64,000 nt of DNA from Ilex aquifolium. Taxonomy: Eukaryota > Streptophyta > Magnoliopsida > Aquifoliales > Aquifoliaceae. Positions 25,401 to 37,186 of this stretch are shown here, piece by piece (the first letter of the stretch is position 1; the number at the start of each line of letters is the position of its first letter). Location of the stretch: contig OX637398.1 in NCBI GenBank assembly GCA_951799425.1, positions 62,001-126,000 of the forward strand. The letters are read 5' to 3'. The position numbers were made by a program, and so were the translations under genes. The notes under the pieces were generated by a model, which was given only the letters and a program-made list of their open reading frames with translations, had not been told where the DNA came from and did not search any database.

Positions 25401-28400
25401 ATAAAAATGGTACTGCAGACAAGATAATGGGAGTGAAAAATTATATACAAAATGCAAATTACATTTTTGGAATTCCAATAAGCCAAATGCAATGAGCAAA
25501 GCCATTGACTTAATTCTCTTGAGGAATAATGTATACATATAGCAGAGACAAGCAGTCACGGTCTGAAACCAAGCAAAATCATATATAAAAGCAGGAGATG
25601 TAACGATGTGGTTAGAAAATAGTCAAGGAACAGCATACTTCCTTTCATAGAATACCATTTACATAGAACTACTACCCATGTATCCCATGAAGCACGAGCA
25701 CAAACACGAGACACAGACATGCCATGATATGGACACAACAGCTCAACAAATCATGAAATTACATGACAAAAGTAAGACAGACACGGCTGAGACACGCTAC
25801 ATTAATTATGTCTTGCTTGACAAATTGTATAGTTTATCAATAAACATAACTATATTTGCGCAATCTAAATAAATAATTACAAATGATAAGCAAATCATAT
25901 ATGTGCTACTCAACATAAATTTTCAGACTAATAAATCATAGTAAGCAATAATCACCCATTTCTAATAAACAAAATGGAGTAAGCATACATAATTATAATA
26001 ACTTCTCCCATCTTCCCAAGCCATTCGTTTCTCATAGACCAAGTGTAGGAAGCATATATCGTATACGAATATAATAACTCCTCTCATCTTCCCAAGCCTT
26101 TTCTAGTAAAACCATTTGTATCATCTGATTTTGCAGTAACTTTTAACTAAAATTTTATATTATTAGCATTAACAGTCACACATTTTCCACAGTATAAAAT
26201 AGTTATACATCACCTTTCTCAACTTTCATGATCACACTCACAAGTTTCTTTTTTCAATCATACGCATGCCGTAAGAAGTTTCAGTCTCCAAAAGAGTTTG
26301 AGACACATGTCAAAAAGTAAAATTTTTTATTTCTTAATCATGTCCCGGCAGAAATAATATCAGACGCGTGATCTTATTACAAGTGTCTTTGCTTCTTATT
26401 TCTTAGCTTGCATCCACTGCCCAAGTATATAACAAAAAGTAAAATTTTTTATTTCTTAATCACGTCCTGACCGAAATAATATCAGACACGTGATCTTATT
26501 ACAAGTGTCTTTGCTTCTTATTTCTTAGCTTGCATCCATTGCCTAAGTATATAACAATCAGTGGGATCACGGGCGAAGCCACCCTTGGGCTAGGGTGGGC
26601 ACATGCCCCCCCTCAGATTTTTTTCCCTTCATATTAGACATGTATTTTTTGAAATAAAATTTAGACATATTTAATTGTGTCTATTATTTTCTAGTGATAT
26701 CGATTTGAATAGACATATACCTATATGATTATTAACTTTCCAAACAATGTTATTGAGACCTAATTTAAAGATATAATACATTGTGATATTAAGTCTAATA
26801 GTGAGTCTCAATATTTAACAAACTCCACTATCTATCCAATGGTCACAAACCATTGGGTCTCCACCAATTAAATTTTAAATTAGATACAACTAATATTATT
26901 ATTAACTTTTACAAACGTTTCAGACATATTTGAATATGTTTTGAATATATTGAGGTTATTTTATAATTTTTTAAAATTTTAGGATTATTTTTTTATTATA
27001 TAAAAATGTGTGTCGTTAAACTATAGGATCATAAATGAAATATTGTTACAACGATTTTATATATAAAAGAAATATTGTTGATAAGATTGATTTGTATCTC
27101 TTTCAAATAATAAAAACATACCAGGGTCAATTATAAGTGACAATAATTAGTCTCATTTTTGATAAGAAGTTTTAATTATTATTTTTTTTTCATGTTATGC
27201 ATATAGATTTTTAATTTTTTATGTTTACTGAACTTTTAAGAATTAAATATAATTTTAATAAATATGAATTTATGAACTTTTACAGTCAATTTAAAAAAAA
27301 AATTAAAACGTGCTAATGTTCCCATCCTAAAACTTTTTCCTGGCTGCGCGCCGGAATGGTATCACATAATTTTGGCAGTTCAAATATTATAATGGTGTGT
27401 CTGCATAAAAAAGGAAAAATAGAAATCCAAATAATCAGATTCAAGAGGGTTTAATCAAGTTCAACAACCGACATGCTTAGGTGCTGAGAGTTTCACTTTT
27501 CAGAGTATAGTTAAGGAATAGAAGAATTTAATGGTGAAATTATATTCTCTTGATATGCCATCAGGGATTTTCCTAAAGAAAATACAAAGGAAATAAATGT
27601 CACCTTTTTTTGTGAAGTTCATGTACCAAAGAAAACAGTGAAAGCAGAATGCCATATAAGTGAGGATCTTTCTAGATAGAAATATACCATGTGAACATAT
27701 AATCAGCTTTTCTTACCATTGATGTCGGTATTTTCTCAGCAAAGATGATCCTGAATGGACATCATCGCCCTTGAGCCAAATCTCACAAAGTGCTGCTAAC
27801 AGATATGCTAGTGCAATTCTCTGCAAAATAATAATCGGTAATTAGTGTGATTATATTATTTTTATCTAGTGAAAAGATTCAAATGTGATGCATATTTTAT
27901 TGTTTAATAACATCTTAGTAAAACTCAGCCAATGAATGTCTGATATGACAATTTTTAATCCAGATCCAACATTATAGTCAAACTATACAGTGTTCAGAAT
28001 TACAAATAACAACATCGTGCGAAAGATCAAACCTGCAATATTCCCATCCATCTGATTTTATCTATATCAACTCCATATTTTAGATCACCGAGTCCATGAA
28101 AGTAGCCTCCTGTACAGCAGGTAAACCAAAACAATTTAGTAGAATGTTGTCCCGAACACCAATATGTTGAAGTCCTGAGTTCTAAAGCTTTACACATCCA
28201 TAAATGCTGAACATTTTCGTGGTCTTGACTAATTAACCGATGTAAAATATCATGATGTTTAAAATTTAAACATAACAAGCCAAAAAGTATATACCTTGAA
28301 GCACAATCCCCAAAACAAATAACTTAAGTGCCCGGAGTACAGCTTTTTGAGTTGCAACAGATTTGCTGCTAGGTTTCTGTTTGCAATACATTACTGGTAA

Positions 28401-31400
28401 TCAGCAAAAGCATTTGCTATGCTACTTAAGGATGGGAAAAAACATTATTACTATAGTCCCATTGATAATATGGAGTAACATGAGCAAGAACGTGATCAAA
28501 AGATATACCTTTTGAGTTATTCCGACCGACATTCCCACGATAAACAAGAAAAATGGCACAACAAAATCGGCAAGAGTTAGGCCATTCCAAGGTGAGTGAT
28601 TTATTGCTGGAAAGTTTCCACCAGCATAATCCACAAGTATCATCAACTGCAATGGCAATGCGGCAAACTTTTGAGAGAAGGGGAGAGGGAGAGAGCAGCT
28701 TAAGAATTAGAAAAGGCACATGTCATGTACTTGCAACGAATTGTTTTTAATTGGAGGTGTGTATATGCATGACATCACTTTGTAATATAATGTAGGCTAG
28801 TACTTGACAATAATGGCTCTCCAGAAGATCATTTTTCTACTTTGAGCAAGATATGTGAATCAAGCCAAAAAGGATATGTATCTGACCGCATACTTGGAAA
28901 AATTTCATGGCATGCGGGAAGAGTTAGATTTTTACCAGATATTTCAAGCTTTTTGTCTTATAGACAAACACCAATGGGCACATATTTGAATTTGTATTCA
29001 GATTAAGTTTGGACAATGGCCTGATTAGGTTCAAGATTTAAGAAGGCATTGACTTCCTAAACACACCATTTTAGTAGAGTCCTTGGCTACTCCTTCTACA
29101 ACTTGTCACTTCTGAGACTGAACAATTTTGCTGCAGAAGGTTGAGTTATTGATGCAGGAGCATTTGATCACATGGTAGCTGCATCTTTCATCTCCTTTCT
29201 CAATAAGAAAAATATCACGATTATAGGTGGATCCCTACCTTAGTAAGTGGAAAAATTCTATCTCTATATCTTTGTTTGAGACTCTTTTTTGTGCCTTGTA
29301 TGTTTCTTAGTACTCAACTTATCTCCTTTCAATTACCAATATAACCACAATACTAAAATGCATCACAACCTTTTATCCATCTCATTAGGTCTTTATAGGA
29401 ATTGGAAACCAACAGAATGATGAGAAAGGTCCCCATCGCTTGAATCTAATGGAATCAAATAACCCTAACATTATGGAGTCATGTTTTCTACTTCCATTTC
29501 TAAACAATTAATTTATTGGCACTATAATTAGGTGACTTAGGATAAATAACTCAAAAATCTAGTTAAAATAATTTTGAACGAACATAGAATTATGTCAAAG
29601 AAAGGAAATGACAAGGTCTACAAGATCTCACCTGCATTGTCCTACCCAAATTCCATCATTAATCATTCGTCATCGTAATATTCTTAATTTCAGGACACTT
29701 TCAATAATTTATTTATTTTGAAATCCAAAATTGTTTGGCAATATGTTGTTTTAATTTTAGACTAAATTAGAAAATGTAATTTTCTAATTTAGGTCGTTCT
29801 TATTATATGTATAGTTGCAAGCTACAAGACAAAGACATTTCCAATAATATTTCCAAAATTTTGGATTTACTATTTCTAGTGGATTCAAAGGTTAAGTATT
29901 ATCTATCCTCTTCTGCTTCGTCAAAGGGTATCATAGTCTTGACATATCATGGCCAGAGGGAAATGATAGTAATGGTAGCTACCACCTTAGTGATTGAAGG
30001 TGTTGGTAATATGGCACATGTGTAGGCCAGTGGGAATTTGTTACCACTCAGGAACAAGGAAGGCAATGCAATGATCAGCGATCCGAGCATTCCGAACAAA
30101 CGTTGCAGGATATTCAATACGTACTCTTAAGGTCTTAAGCTTGGTGGCAATAAGAACCTTGATCACGTAGGTGCTTCTGTCAGTAAGTTAATTTGTAACT
30201 GACCAAATGTTGGTGATGTTCCGAACATCTAGGCAGGAATTCAATTGTGTGGATTATTTTAGATGAGGAATATGGTGCATATCAGTTGATGAGGAGGCAA
30301 CAAGAATCAAAGCTAAACTAGTCAAATCAAGGTAAGATCGATTTGAAGTCTCTTTTACAGTACGAAGATTACTATGTGATCAAATTTTTTAAGGAGAATG
30401 GGAGTATTTTACTATTTTTGACCACTAAGTCCTAAAGAAAACATGAATAATGGACATATATTGATGGCGCTAATAAGAAGAAACGTAGGATATAGGAGAA
30501 AAAGAAAGTCCAAGTACTCCGATGTTCAGAGAATATGAAGTTCCAAATAAGGAAACAACTGAAATGAAAGTTGAGACTTATGAAAAAGAACTTGTATCAC
30601 CAATAGAGCAAAGAAAGTTAGGGAAAATTGATAAACGCAATGGTATTGTCGATGAGAGACCATCCATGCAAAAACTATCAATTGTTGCAAAAATAAGTCG
30701 GTTGGTAGCCAATGGAAGAATTGGTCCAATTGAAGAGAATGCAATAGTCACAAAAAGCAAATCTAAACTATTAATAATGATCATGAAGAACAAATTGAAA
30801 GCATCATGATTAAGAAGGATACAAGTAGGATTTCATTTGTAAAATTTGAGTTTGTTTCCCTAAAGTTCCAAAACTTCCGATAATGTTGTTTAAAGTTAAA
30901 GTTGAAGATAGAAGCAGAGTACAAAAATAGGTACGAGAAGAGACTAATGCTAAGAGTAAAACAGATAGATGTCCGGGGTTTTTAAGGTAGGTGATGTAGT
31001 TGGACTAAAAAGCTAAAGCAAGGTACAACCTTTGCAGCATAAGAAAACATGTCAGCCTAGGGTTGAAGCGAAAGAGAGTGGACTAGAGTTCACTAGGAAA
31101 AACAAAGAAGATAATAAATCTGAAACTCTAGAAACATTATTGAAAAGATGTATTTGCCTTTTGACTCACAATCCCACTTTTATTTATAATAAATGGGAGC
31201 AATAAAAACAGAAAGACTGAATGTTTAAAACTAAAACAGGAGATTGTAATTAAATTGGGATTCCAAAACAAATAAAGGAAACTACCGAAAATTAATAAAT
31301 GTGTGAAAACGAAGGGAATTTGGCTAATCTTGTGGATCGATCGTGGTGGATTGGGGCCTTTAGCACGATTCTGAGTTCGTTCAATATTATTTCAAATTTC

Positions 31401-31420
31401 TCCCCCGCAACTTTTGGTTA

Positions 31421-31481
<61 letters not shown>

Positions 31482-31988
31482 TATTCCTACGTCAGTGTCT
31501 GTCTGTCTACCCGCTTGAGAAAAACTCATCATCCTTGAGACTTTGAGTAACCATACTTATCGGTAAAACAGTGAGCCGTAGACGAGCCAGCCAGCACGAC
31601 TATTTTTATTAAATAATAATAATAATAATAGGGATGGAAGGAAAAATCAAACTAATATACATGCGTACATGCTTACATTGAACAGTATTCTTGATTTCTT
31701 TAAAAAAAAAAAAACAAATAATAATAATAAATAAACCCTTACAGCGACTGTCAGCCCGCGAAAAACATCAAGCGACGCAAGGCGATGCTTCCCAATGGCC
31801 GCAAATGCACCCCCAGTACCAGTACTTGGATGGGTTAACTGATTGTCTCCGGCAGCCGCAGAATTTATGGTAATTTGCGGGATCTTTTGCCATTGTTTCT
31901 GCATGCCACCTTCTTCCATCATAAAAAGTTCGTTAGTAGTAGGATCTGCATTCTGGTTTTTTTCTTCTCTCTCAACGAGTTCATACAT
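22451..31988 (-). CDS. HGSNAT-like (heparan-alpha-glucosaminide N-acetyltransferase family) multipass membrane protein, 13 exons
   Basis: Plant relative of the lysosomal enzyme that moves an acetyl group from acetyl-CoA across a membrane; the plant substrate is unknown. Exons (minus strand, 5' to 3'): 31988-31743, 28646-28509, 28376-28295, 28109-28033, 27820-27717, 25308-25191, 25087-24971, 24880-24789, 23367-23301, 23221-23143, 23037-22946, 22712-22569, 22477-22451. Phases are consistent, giving about 460 aa from the ATG at 31988; another ATG near 31919 would shorten it by 23. Family motifs: RLASLDVFRGLTVA (first membrane segment), the NHSPWNGLTLADFVVPFF loop with its conserved His, GYFHGLGDL, RIALAYLL, CGVRGDSGPACNAAGMIDR, GLHYGHIIVHMK, LEWMGMHALMIYILAACN and GFYWRKTQNNI near the C terminus. 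About ten hydrophobic segments are expected. The start and the 8-residue last exon are the least certain parts. Confidence 0.9.
26311..26555. repeat. 122-bp tandem duplication in HGSNAT-like intron 5
   Basis: Two head-to-tail units (26311-26432 and 26433-26554) share CAAAAAGTAAAATTTTTTA, a block with ATAATATCAGAC and the end AAGTATATAAC. They differ at only a few bases. No coding content is seen. Confidence 0.9.
26559..27359. mobile_element. Possible hAT-like MITE in HGSNAT-like intron 5
   Basis: A very AT-rich stretch is bounded on the left by CAGTGGGATCACGGGCGAAG and on the right, read inward, by CCGGCGCGCAGCCAGG. Both resemble the common plant CAGTGGCGGAGCCAGG hAT terminus, but I could not find a clear target duplication. 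It has no coding capacity. Confidence 0.35.
28647..31742 (-). other. HGSNAT-like intron 1 (3.1 kb), no gene recognised
   Basis: The longest intron of the gene. It includes a + strand open frame 30522-30809 rich in Lys and Glu with no family match I can name, and a long TA microsatellite near its 5' end. Diffuse retroelement debris is possible, but no LTRs or terminal repeats were seen. Confidence 0.5.
31422..31479. repeat. (TA)n microsatellite
   Basis: About 58 bp of alternating TA in HGSNAT-like intron 1, roughly 260 bp downstream of exon 1. Confidence 0.95.
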
Positions 31989-32883
31989 CCCTATGCTTGT
32001 TTTAGACGCGCGTGCGTTCGACAAAATCAACAAAATAGAGCGGAACACCCACTGTCCGACAACAAATTGGTTCGCTTGAGCCAGGACGAATGCACAAGGA
32101 CTCTTTGAATTTTGAGAACGCACAAAGACTCAGATGTCTACGGATGAATGTATGCCTGTATATATATATTATGCTAGTTAAAAAGCGTGCCCTCTTCCTC
32201 TGCCTCTGCCTCTTCCTCTTCCTCTTCCAGGCTCCACACAAAAAAAAAAAAAAAGGAATCGATGGAATTAATCGTTTCCTTCCAATAGAAAAGAGAAGAG
32301 AAGGGTCCCTGTAAACCCAACTCGTCCCTTTCCACCCTTTTTAACTGCTCTCCTTTGCTTTTCTTTTCTTTCTTCAAGTTCCTTCTCCCTTCTCCTATTT
32401 TAGTTATGGAAGATAGTTCTGTGGAATTTGAATTTCGTTAGGAAAATACTAGTACTCAGTTCCGTACGATTTCACGGAGACAGAAGATATTAGATCTACT
32501 ATAATTTAGATCAACAACCCCAATATTTTGGTAAAAGTACACAGAAACCTCTTGTTATTTCAAAAATAAAATGGAGAGACATTCTCATTTGATATTGACA
32601 AAAATTAAGTTTTAAATTTATATTTCTCCATATTTTTATTATTTTAAATTTTTTTGAACTTAATCAAACAATAGTATACACGTCATTTTATCAATGATTT
32701 ATACCATTATACTAAAATAATAGGATAAGTGGTCTCTTCAATAATTATGAAAATGCCAAGGAAACAATTAGTAATTCTTAAGAGCATTTCTAATTATAAC
32801 TCAAATTTAATACAATTAAAAATTTAATATAGAATTTGAATTTTCCACAATTTGGGTCAAGAAGAAATTTTCTTAATTTATAA
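31989..32883 (-). promoter_or_regulatory. 5' flank of HGSNAT-like gene
   Basis: Upstream of the proposed start, on the minus strand, lie GA-rich sequence (about 32190-32230, CT-rich on +) and a TATATATA stretch near 32160-32170 that could be a TATA region about 170 bp before the ATG. The in-frame ATG at 32123 gives 45 extra residues of low similarity to the family, so I did not use it. Beyond about 32400 the sequence is AT-rich with no recognised element. Confidence 0.4.
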
Positions 32884-33121
32884 TCTATAATATAAAATAG
32901 GGTGACTTCAACAAACAAATCCAACAGTGACAAATCAATTCGTCCAACGGTCACAAATCCTCTCATTTTCCCCAAAATTTATCATTTTTTCACCCACAAT
33001 TTTTTTTCAAAAATCTGATCAACTCAATCACTTCACCTGTCAGATGACCTCAGTCACTTTACCTGCCGCCTTGGACATCGCTTTTTTTTTTCCCCCCTCT
33101 CATGTCAGACAAGCCTTCTTC
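32884..33121 (+). repeat. Left long inverted repeat
   Basis: It starts TCTATAATATAAAATAGGG and passes through repeated (A/C)ATCCAACGGTCACAAATC-like units, CCCCAAAATTTATCATTTTT, GATCAACTCAATCACTTCAC and CTTGGACATCGC, ending near GTCAGACAAGCCTTCTT. It matches the reverse complement of the right copy over its whole length, with small gaps. Confidence 0.85.
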
Positions 33122-33489
33122 AGATTATGTAGATTAAGTTGATGTAGATTATTATTTATATCATTTAATTAAAAAAATTTAAATCAATTTAATAATAACC
33201 CGATATTTTTGCAAAATTTTGACAGAGTTTTCTTGAAAAATAGGAGACCATAGAAATATCAACCTATATACATAGCTAAAAAACAAACATAACCATTTCA
33301 CATCGGACCAAACGTCTATAATATAAATGTGTAATAAATTTATCATACTAAACACAGAACAAACAAAACTCATACAAATCCGGTTAATTTGATGTAGATT
33401 ATTATTTATTTCATTTAATTAAAGAAAGTTAAATCAATCGAGTAATTACTCGCTATTTTTTAAACAAAACTGAAAAACAAACATAACAA

Positions 33490-33516
33490 TCTATACTAAC
33501 CCGTGCCCGAGGGCAC
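33490..33516 (+). other. Helitron-like terminal motif with perfect hairpin
   Basis: TCTATACTA (33490-33498) is preceded by A and followed four bases later by the perfect palindrome GTGCCCGAGGGCAC (33503-33516). TCTATACTA-type starts and short CCCGTGC hairpins are typical of plant Helitron ends. The motif is not assigned to a delimited element here. Confidence 0.4.
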
Positions 33517-34109
33517 AATGCAACCTCAGTTGCAAATCGTAGTTTGAAATTGAGTTGGTGTCATCCCTAATACACAATAAAAATTGCAAACACATAGCAG
33601 TTTTATTTACCCCTGAGTACACGATGCAGTTTTAGGAACAATTCACAACCGTATTTAGACATTAAATAGAAAAATGAATGAACAATTATTATTAACAAAA
33701 TCAAAACCGAAAGTCCAAAGTTCAATATGTTTTTTTTTTTTTTTGGTGTTGAAAGCTCAATATGTTTTCGAACAAATTGCAAACACGACCTAGCAATAAA
33801 ACATATCGAATGATTACTTTATTTATAAACGCTAGAAAAAATATCCAACTGAATTATGGAGTACATATACTTAATAGCAGAAGGGACACAAACCTTCATA
33901 AAAAAAATTCTTTTTCTTTCTTCTCAGCAGCCAAAAAGTGTGGTAAAGAAATTCCAACTCCAACCACCATAGACAAACCTTATCCAACATAATGAAGATC
34001 AAAATCATCAAATATCAAATAATCCAGCCTACGTCCACCACAGCTTCCATCACCACCAGCCCATGGCCACCGCCACTATCTAAAATATCCAACCCACCGT
34101 CATTAACAA

Positions 34110-34767
34110 TTAAGTGTTTGAATACCAAACCACGGTGTGCATGGCCTGTAATAAAAAAATATTTTTCTCCAACATCAAATCAAAGTAATCCAAATAACCT
34201 AATTTAGCATACACATCCAACAAAGTTGTTCCAACAATCCCACTATTAATATTCGTATTTATTAATGTTTGCTTAAGTTTTGCATGGATCTGTTTTCCCC
34301 TTAATGGTGCAAGAAACAATGGAGTAGGTTTGAGTTGTATGATGAGGTGTTGTGTGTGAGGAATACCTATGTAAATGAACAGTGAAGCGATAAAGAAAAT
34401 AAGAATTTAAGTGATTCACCAAGCTGAACAGCTTGGTTAGTCCACTAAATGAAGTCTCTTGCTTCTATGTTCGTTGTATCCTTGATGTACTGCATATACA
34501 ACTACATTGACCTAACATATTCCAGTTAATACATTTATTTTTGGCGTATCATCCAAGTAAAACTTCATGCGGTTCACCTAGACGATCACACTTGCCATAC
34601 ACATCGATTAAAGCACTTCCAATGACACCATCCTCCTCCAAGGAATAAATAATATTAAAATAGTTACTTAAACTAATAAAAAGGCCATGAACTTGTTTTC
34701 CATTGTTGAGCAAAGAAAGCTTTGCGCACACACAAATAAAATAGGCACAATTGCAATGTAATCCCAA
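34110..34767 (-). pseudogene. PPR protein gene fragments (captured)
   Basis: Two minus-strand pieces resemble PLS-type pentatricopeptide repeats. The one at about 34767-34549 contains GKQVHGLF and GSALIDVYGKC. The one at about 34319-34110 contains GKQIHAKLKQT and GTTLLDVYAKLG. They are separated by about 230 bp of non-matching sequence, lack the rest of a PPR protein and have no plausible start. They sit inside the inverted-repeat element, so they are most likely captured fragments of a host organelle RNA-processing gene and not functional. Confidence 0.7.
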
Positions 34768-35333
34768 TTAAGTTCAAATAGGAATAACAAAAGGAGCAAA
34801 CTAATAATCTTTCTTCAACCATACTTTTGTTTTTGGCCAAAAATGTCGACTTCCTCCCCCCTGTTCTTTGTTTTCTTTAGGATGATATATCCTTAATCCC
34901 CAAGGTTTACACATGTATGAAAAGCACATGGTAGAAACTATAATTAGCTGGCAACTCCCCCTCATATTTTTTTTTTGGGTAGAAACTACAAATTAGATAT
35001 ATTTTTTGCTCTTAATTTTGCATCTCTCCAGCTTCTAGGGTTCCCAAGAACATGACACATACAATATCCATCATGTTGGAAATAATGTATTGTTGATAAA
35101 TATTTCCCATATTTCATGACAATATTTTGACCATCAATGTCCAAAATAAAATAATCAATCAATTGAACCCAATTTCATTTGCATAAACACTATATTGTAT
35201 TATTATAGTTAGATTGAGATGTGTTATTATATCAATGTGAAGCAAGATTTAACATCCCCCTTAGATAGTAAATATAGTCGATAGTGAGATTGAAACGAAA
35301 TCATTGTGAACAGAAAAATATTGGCATCTCTAC

Positions 35334-35776
35334 CTATATTTACATGCACGTCATCATCTACTTTAACATAGAAATCCGCATCCCACAAAGCAACAACTGT
35401 AGTAAAAAAAGACTTCGTCTTGGCTGATAGTTCAAGGTACCCCTCAATGTGTTCCTGCACGCACCACATTTACATAAGGTTCAGTAGGTTGGCTTCCCAG
35501 AATAACATATATTAGGAATGATGCAACAAGAAATTTGCACATATGGAGGTGAGAATCCAAACGTAAGCATCCATTTCACCTGTGAAGGTGGGCATAGGAG
35601 TGGGCATACTCCCCTCTCCCCCTGGTGGGAGGCGGGCATGGTTAATTTTTGTCTAATGCAGATAACAAAAAAGTGAAAGAAACACATGATAGAATGACAA
35701 TACCAGCCTCAGAAAGTCTCCATGCTTCCTGTCCTCTACTTCAATAGCCCTATCAAGAATACCGCCTGCTGTAGCA
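35334..35776 (-). pseudogene. Beta-1,3-galactosyltransferase gene fragment, two exons with introns
   Basis: Exon A (35776-35704) encodes [20 protein letters not shown] then FLRL. Exon B (35454-35334) encodes EHIEGYLELSAKTK and the glycosyltransferase family 31 metal-binding motif KVDDDVHVN. Donor GT and acceptor AG sites are intact, the two exons join in phase, and the fragment breaks off at further introns. It matches the plant B3GALT/hydroxyproline-galactosyltransferase group, Golgi enzymes of about 380-400 residues, of which only about 64 residues are here. Retained introns mean it was copied from DNA, not from mRNA. The missing N and C parts and its location in a mobile element indicate a non-functional captured fragment. 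Confidence 0.82.
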
Positions 35777-35797
35777 CTGGTGAGTGAAGAGTCAATC

Positions 35798-36249
35798 TGT
35801 GAGATCCTGGTGTCCCACATCGGTTAGGGAGGGGAAAGTTGATGGGCTTATAAGTAAGCCCCTCGCCTTACTTGGTATAAGACATTTTCCCAGGGGTACT
35901 GGGAAAAAAAAAAACCGTGAGGGCTAGTGGGCCCAAAACGGACAATATTATGTCATGTGAAGGGTGGGGTGTTACAAGATGGTATCAGAGCCGACTTTTG
36001 TCTGGACCGAGTGTGGGCCCCTGCCGTGCTCGCGTGTAGTGGGCGGGCAGGTAGCCCTGAGGGGGGTGGATTGTGAGATCCTGGTGTCCCACATCGGTTA
36101 GGGAGGGAAAAGTTGATGGGCTTATAAGTAAGCCCCTCGCCTTACTTGGTATAAGGTCTTTTCCCAGGGGTACTGGGAGAAACAAAACTGTGAGGGCCAG
36201 TGGGGCCAAAGCGGACAATATTATGTCATGTGAAGGGTGGGGTGTTACA
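35798..36249 (+). mobile_element. TRIM (terminal-repeat retrotransposon in miniature), complete, with TSD
   Basis: A 452-bp element. LTRs are 35798-35976 (179 bp) and 36072-36249 (178 bp), both starting TGTGAGATCCTGGTGTCCCA and ending GGTGTTACA, differing at only a few positions. The 95-bp interior begins with the initiator-Met primer-binding site TGGTATCAGAGC (35980-35991) and ends with the purine tract GAGGGGGGTGGA. Flanks are perfect 5-bp repeats CAATC (35793-35797 and 36250-36254). It has no coding capacity and would need another element's proteins to move. It landed next to the acceptor side of the captured galactosyltransferase exon A. Confidence 0.95.
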
Positions 36250-36254
36250 CAATC

Positions 36255-36948
36255 AGCAAATAATGACGAAATTACACAATTCATCCATCATAAGTTGCAT
36301 TGGCAAGAAATATATGGATGTAGTTATCCACATTAACATAGTAATAAATCTTTATCTTCAAACACTATGGTTTAAAGCTCTAAAAATTTTGTGTAAAACA
36401 AGGAATCTTAATAACATAAATTTTCAAATAGATCTATTACAAGCATTAACTAAGTGTTTCCCTGTCAAAAGCCACCTTAGCCAAAAAAACAAGGATGAAA
36501 AAACCCTTTCTTTAGTCTAAATTAAGGAAACAATATAATATTTCAAATCAACATTAAATTTTACTATGAAGGAATGGAACCACCAACAGGTTGTGGGTAA
36601 CTATGCACATTTATCATTTTCTCTCGGTAATTCCAACAAACACTTGGTGTCCGAATTGTGTATATTGTGTTTTGTGTGTGTCCGCAATAGTGTGTGGGTT
36701 TGTTTGTGATGTGTGTGTGGGTGAGTGGGTGTGGGTGCGTGTGTGCTGGGTGTGTGTGCGATTTGTGTGTGGGTGATGAGTGTGTATTTGTGTGTTGTGC
36801 GCTGTGGGTGTGAAGTGAGAGAGAGAAGTGAGCAAAAACATAGAGGGGGCAGAGAAGAGGTGGGGTTGATGTTGAGTAGAAGAGGGCAGAGAAGAGGTGG
36901 GGGTGATGTTGAGTAGAAGAGGGCAGAGAAGAGGTGGGGATAGGATGG

Positions 36949-36985
<37 letters not shown>

Positions 36986-37186
36986 GGCATACCTGGGAGG
37001 GGTTAGCAGCGGCGGTGGTGGTGGTGTTGCTGGTGGTGTCGCTGGGGCGGTGGTGGTGCTGCTGACGAAGTGGCGGCGATAGTGGTGGTGGTGTTGCTGG
37101 TAAGAAGAAATAGAGGGAGAGAGATAAAGAGAGAGAAGAGAGGGTAAGGAGTAACAGAGGGTGGGGGGGAAAAAAAAGATGGTCTC
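36255..37186. other. Low-complexity interior of the inverted-repeat element
   Basis: It holds a GTGTGTG-rich stretch (about 36660-36830), a 45-bp repeat unit GAGAAGAGGTGGGG-TTGATGTTGAGTAGAAGAGGGCA present about three times (36850-36950), a GA microsatellite (about 36955-36983) and GGTGGTGGT runs (37010-37100). A 233-aa minus-strand frame here is repeat-encoded Ser/Leu/Pro/His/Thr and not credible as a gene. Confidence 0.6.

Noticed and set aside
30522..30809. 95-aa Lys/Glu-rich frame in HGSNAT-like intron 1
   Set aside because: No recognisable family, no splice context and opposite strand to the gene. It may be retroelement debris, but the evidence is too thin to annotate.
32097..32123. Upstream ATG at 32123 as start of the HGSNAT-like gene
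   Set aside because: The extra 45 residues do not resemble family N termini; the ATG at 31988 or 31919 fits the usual protein length better.
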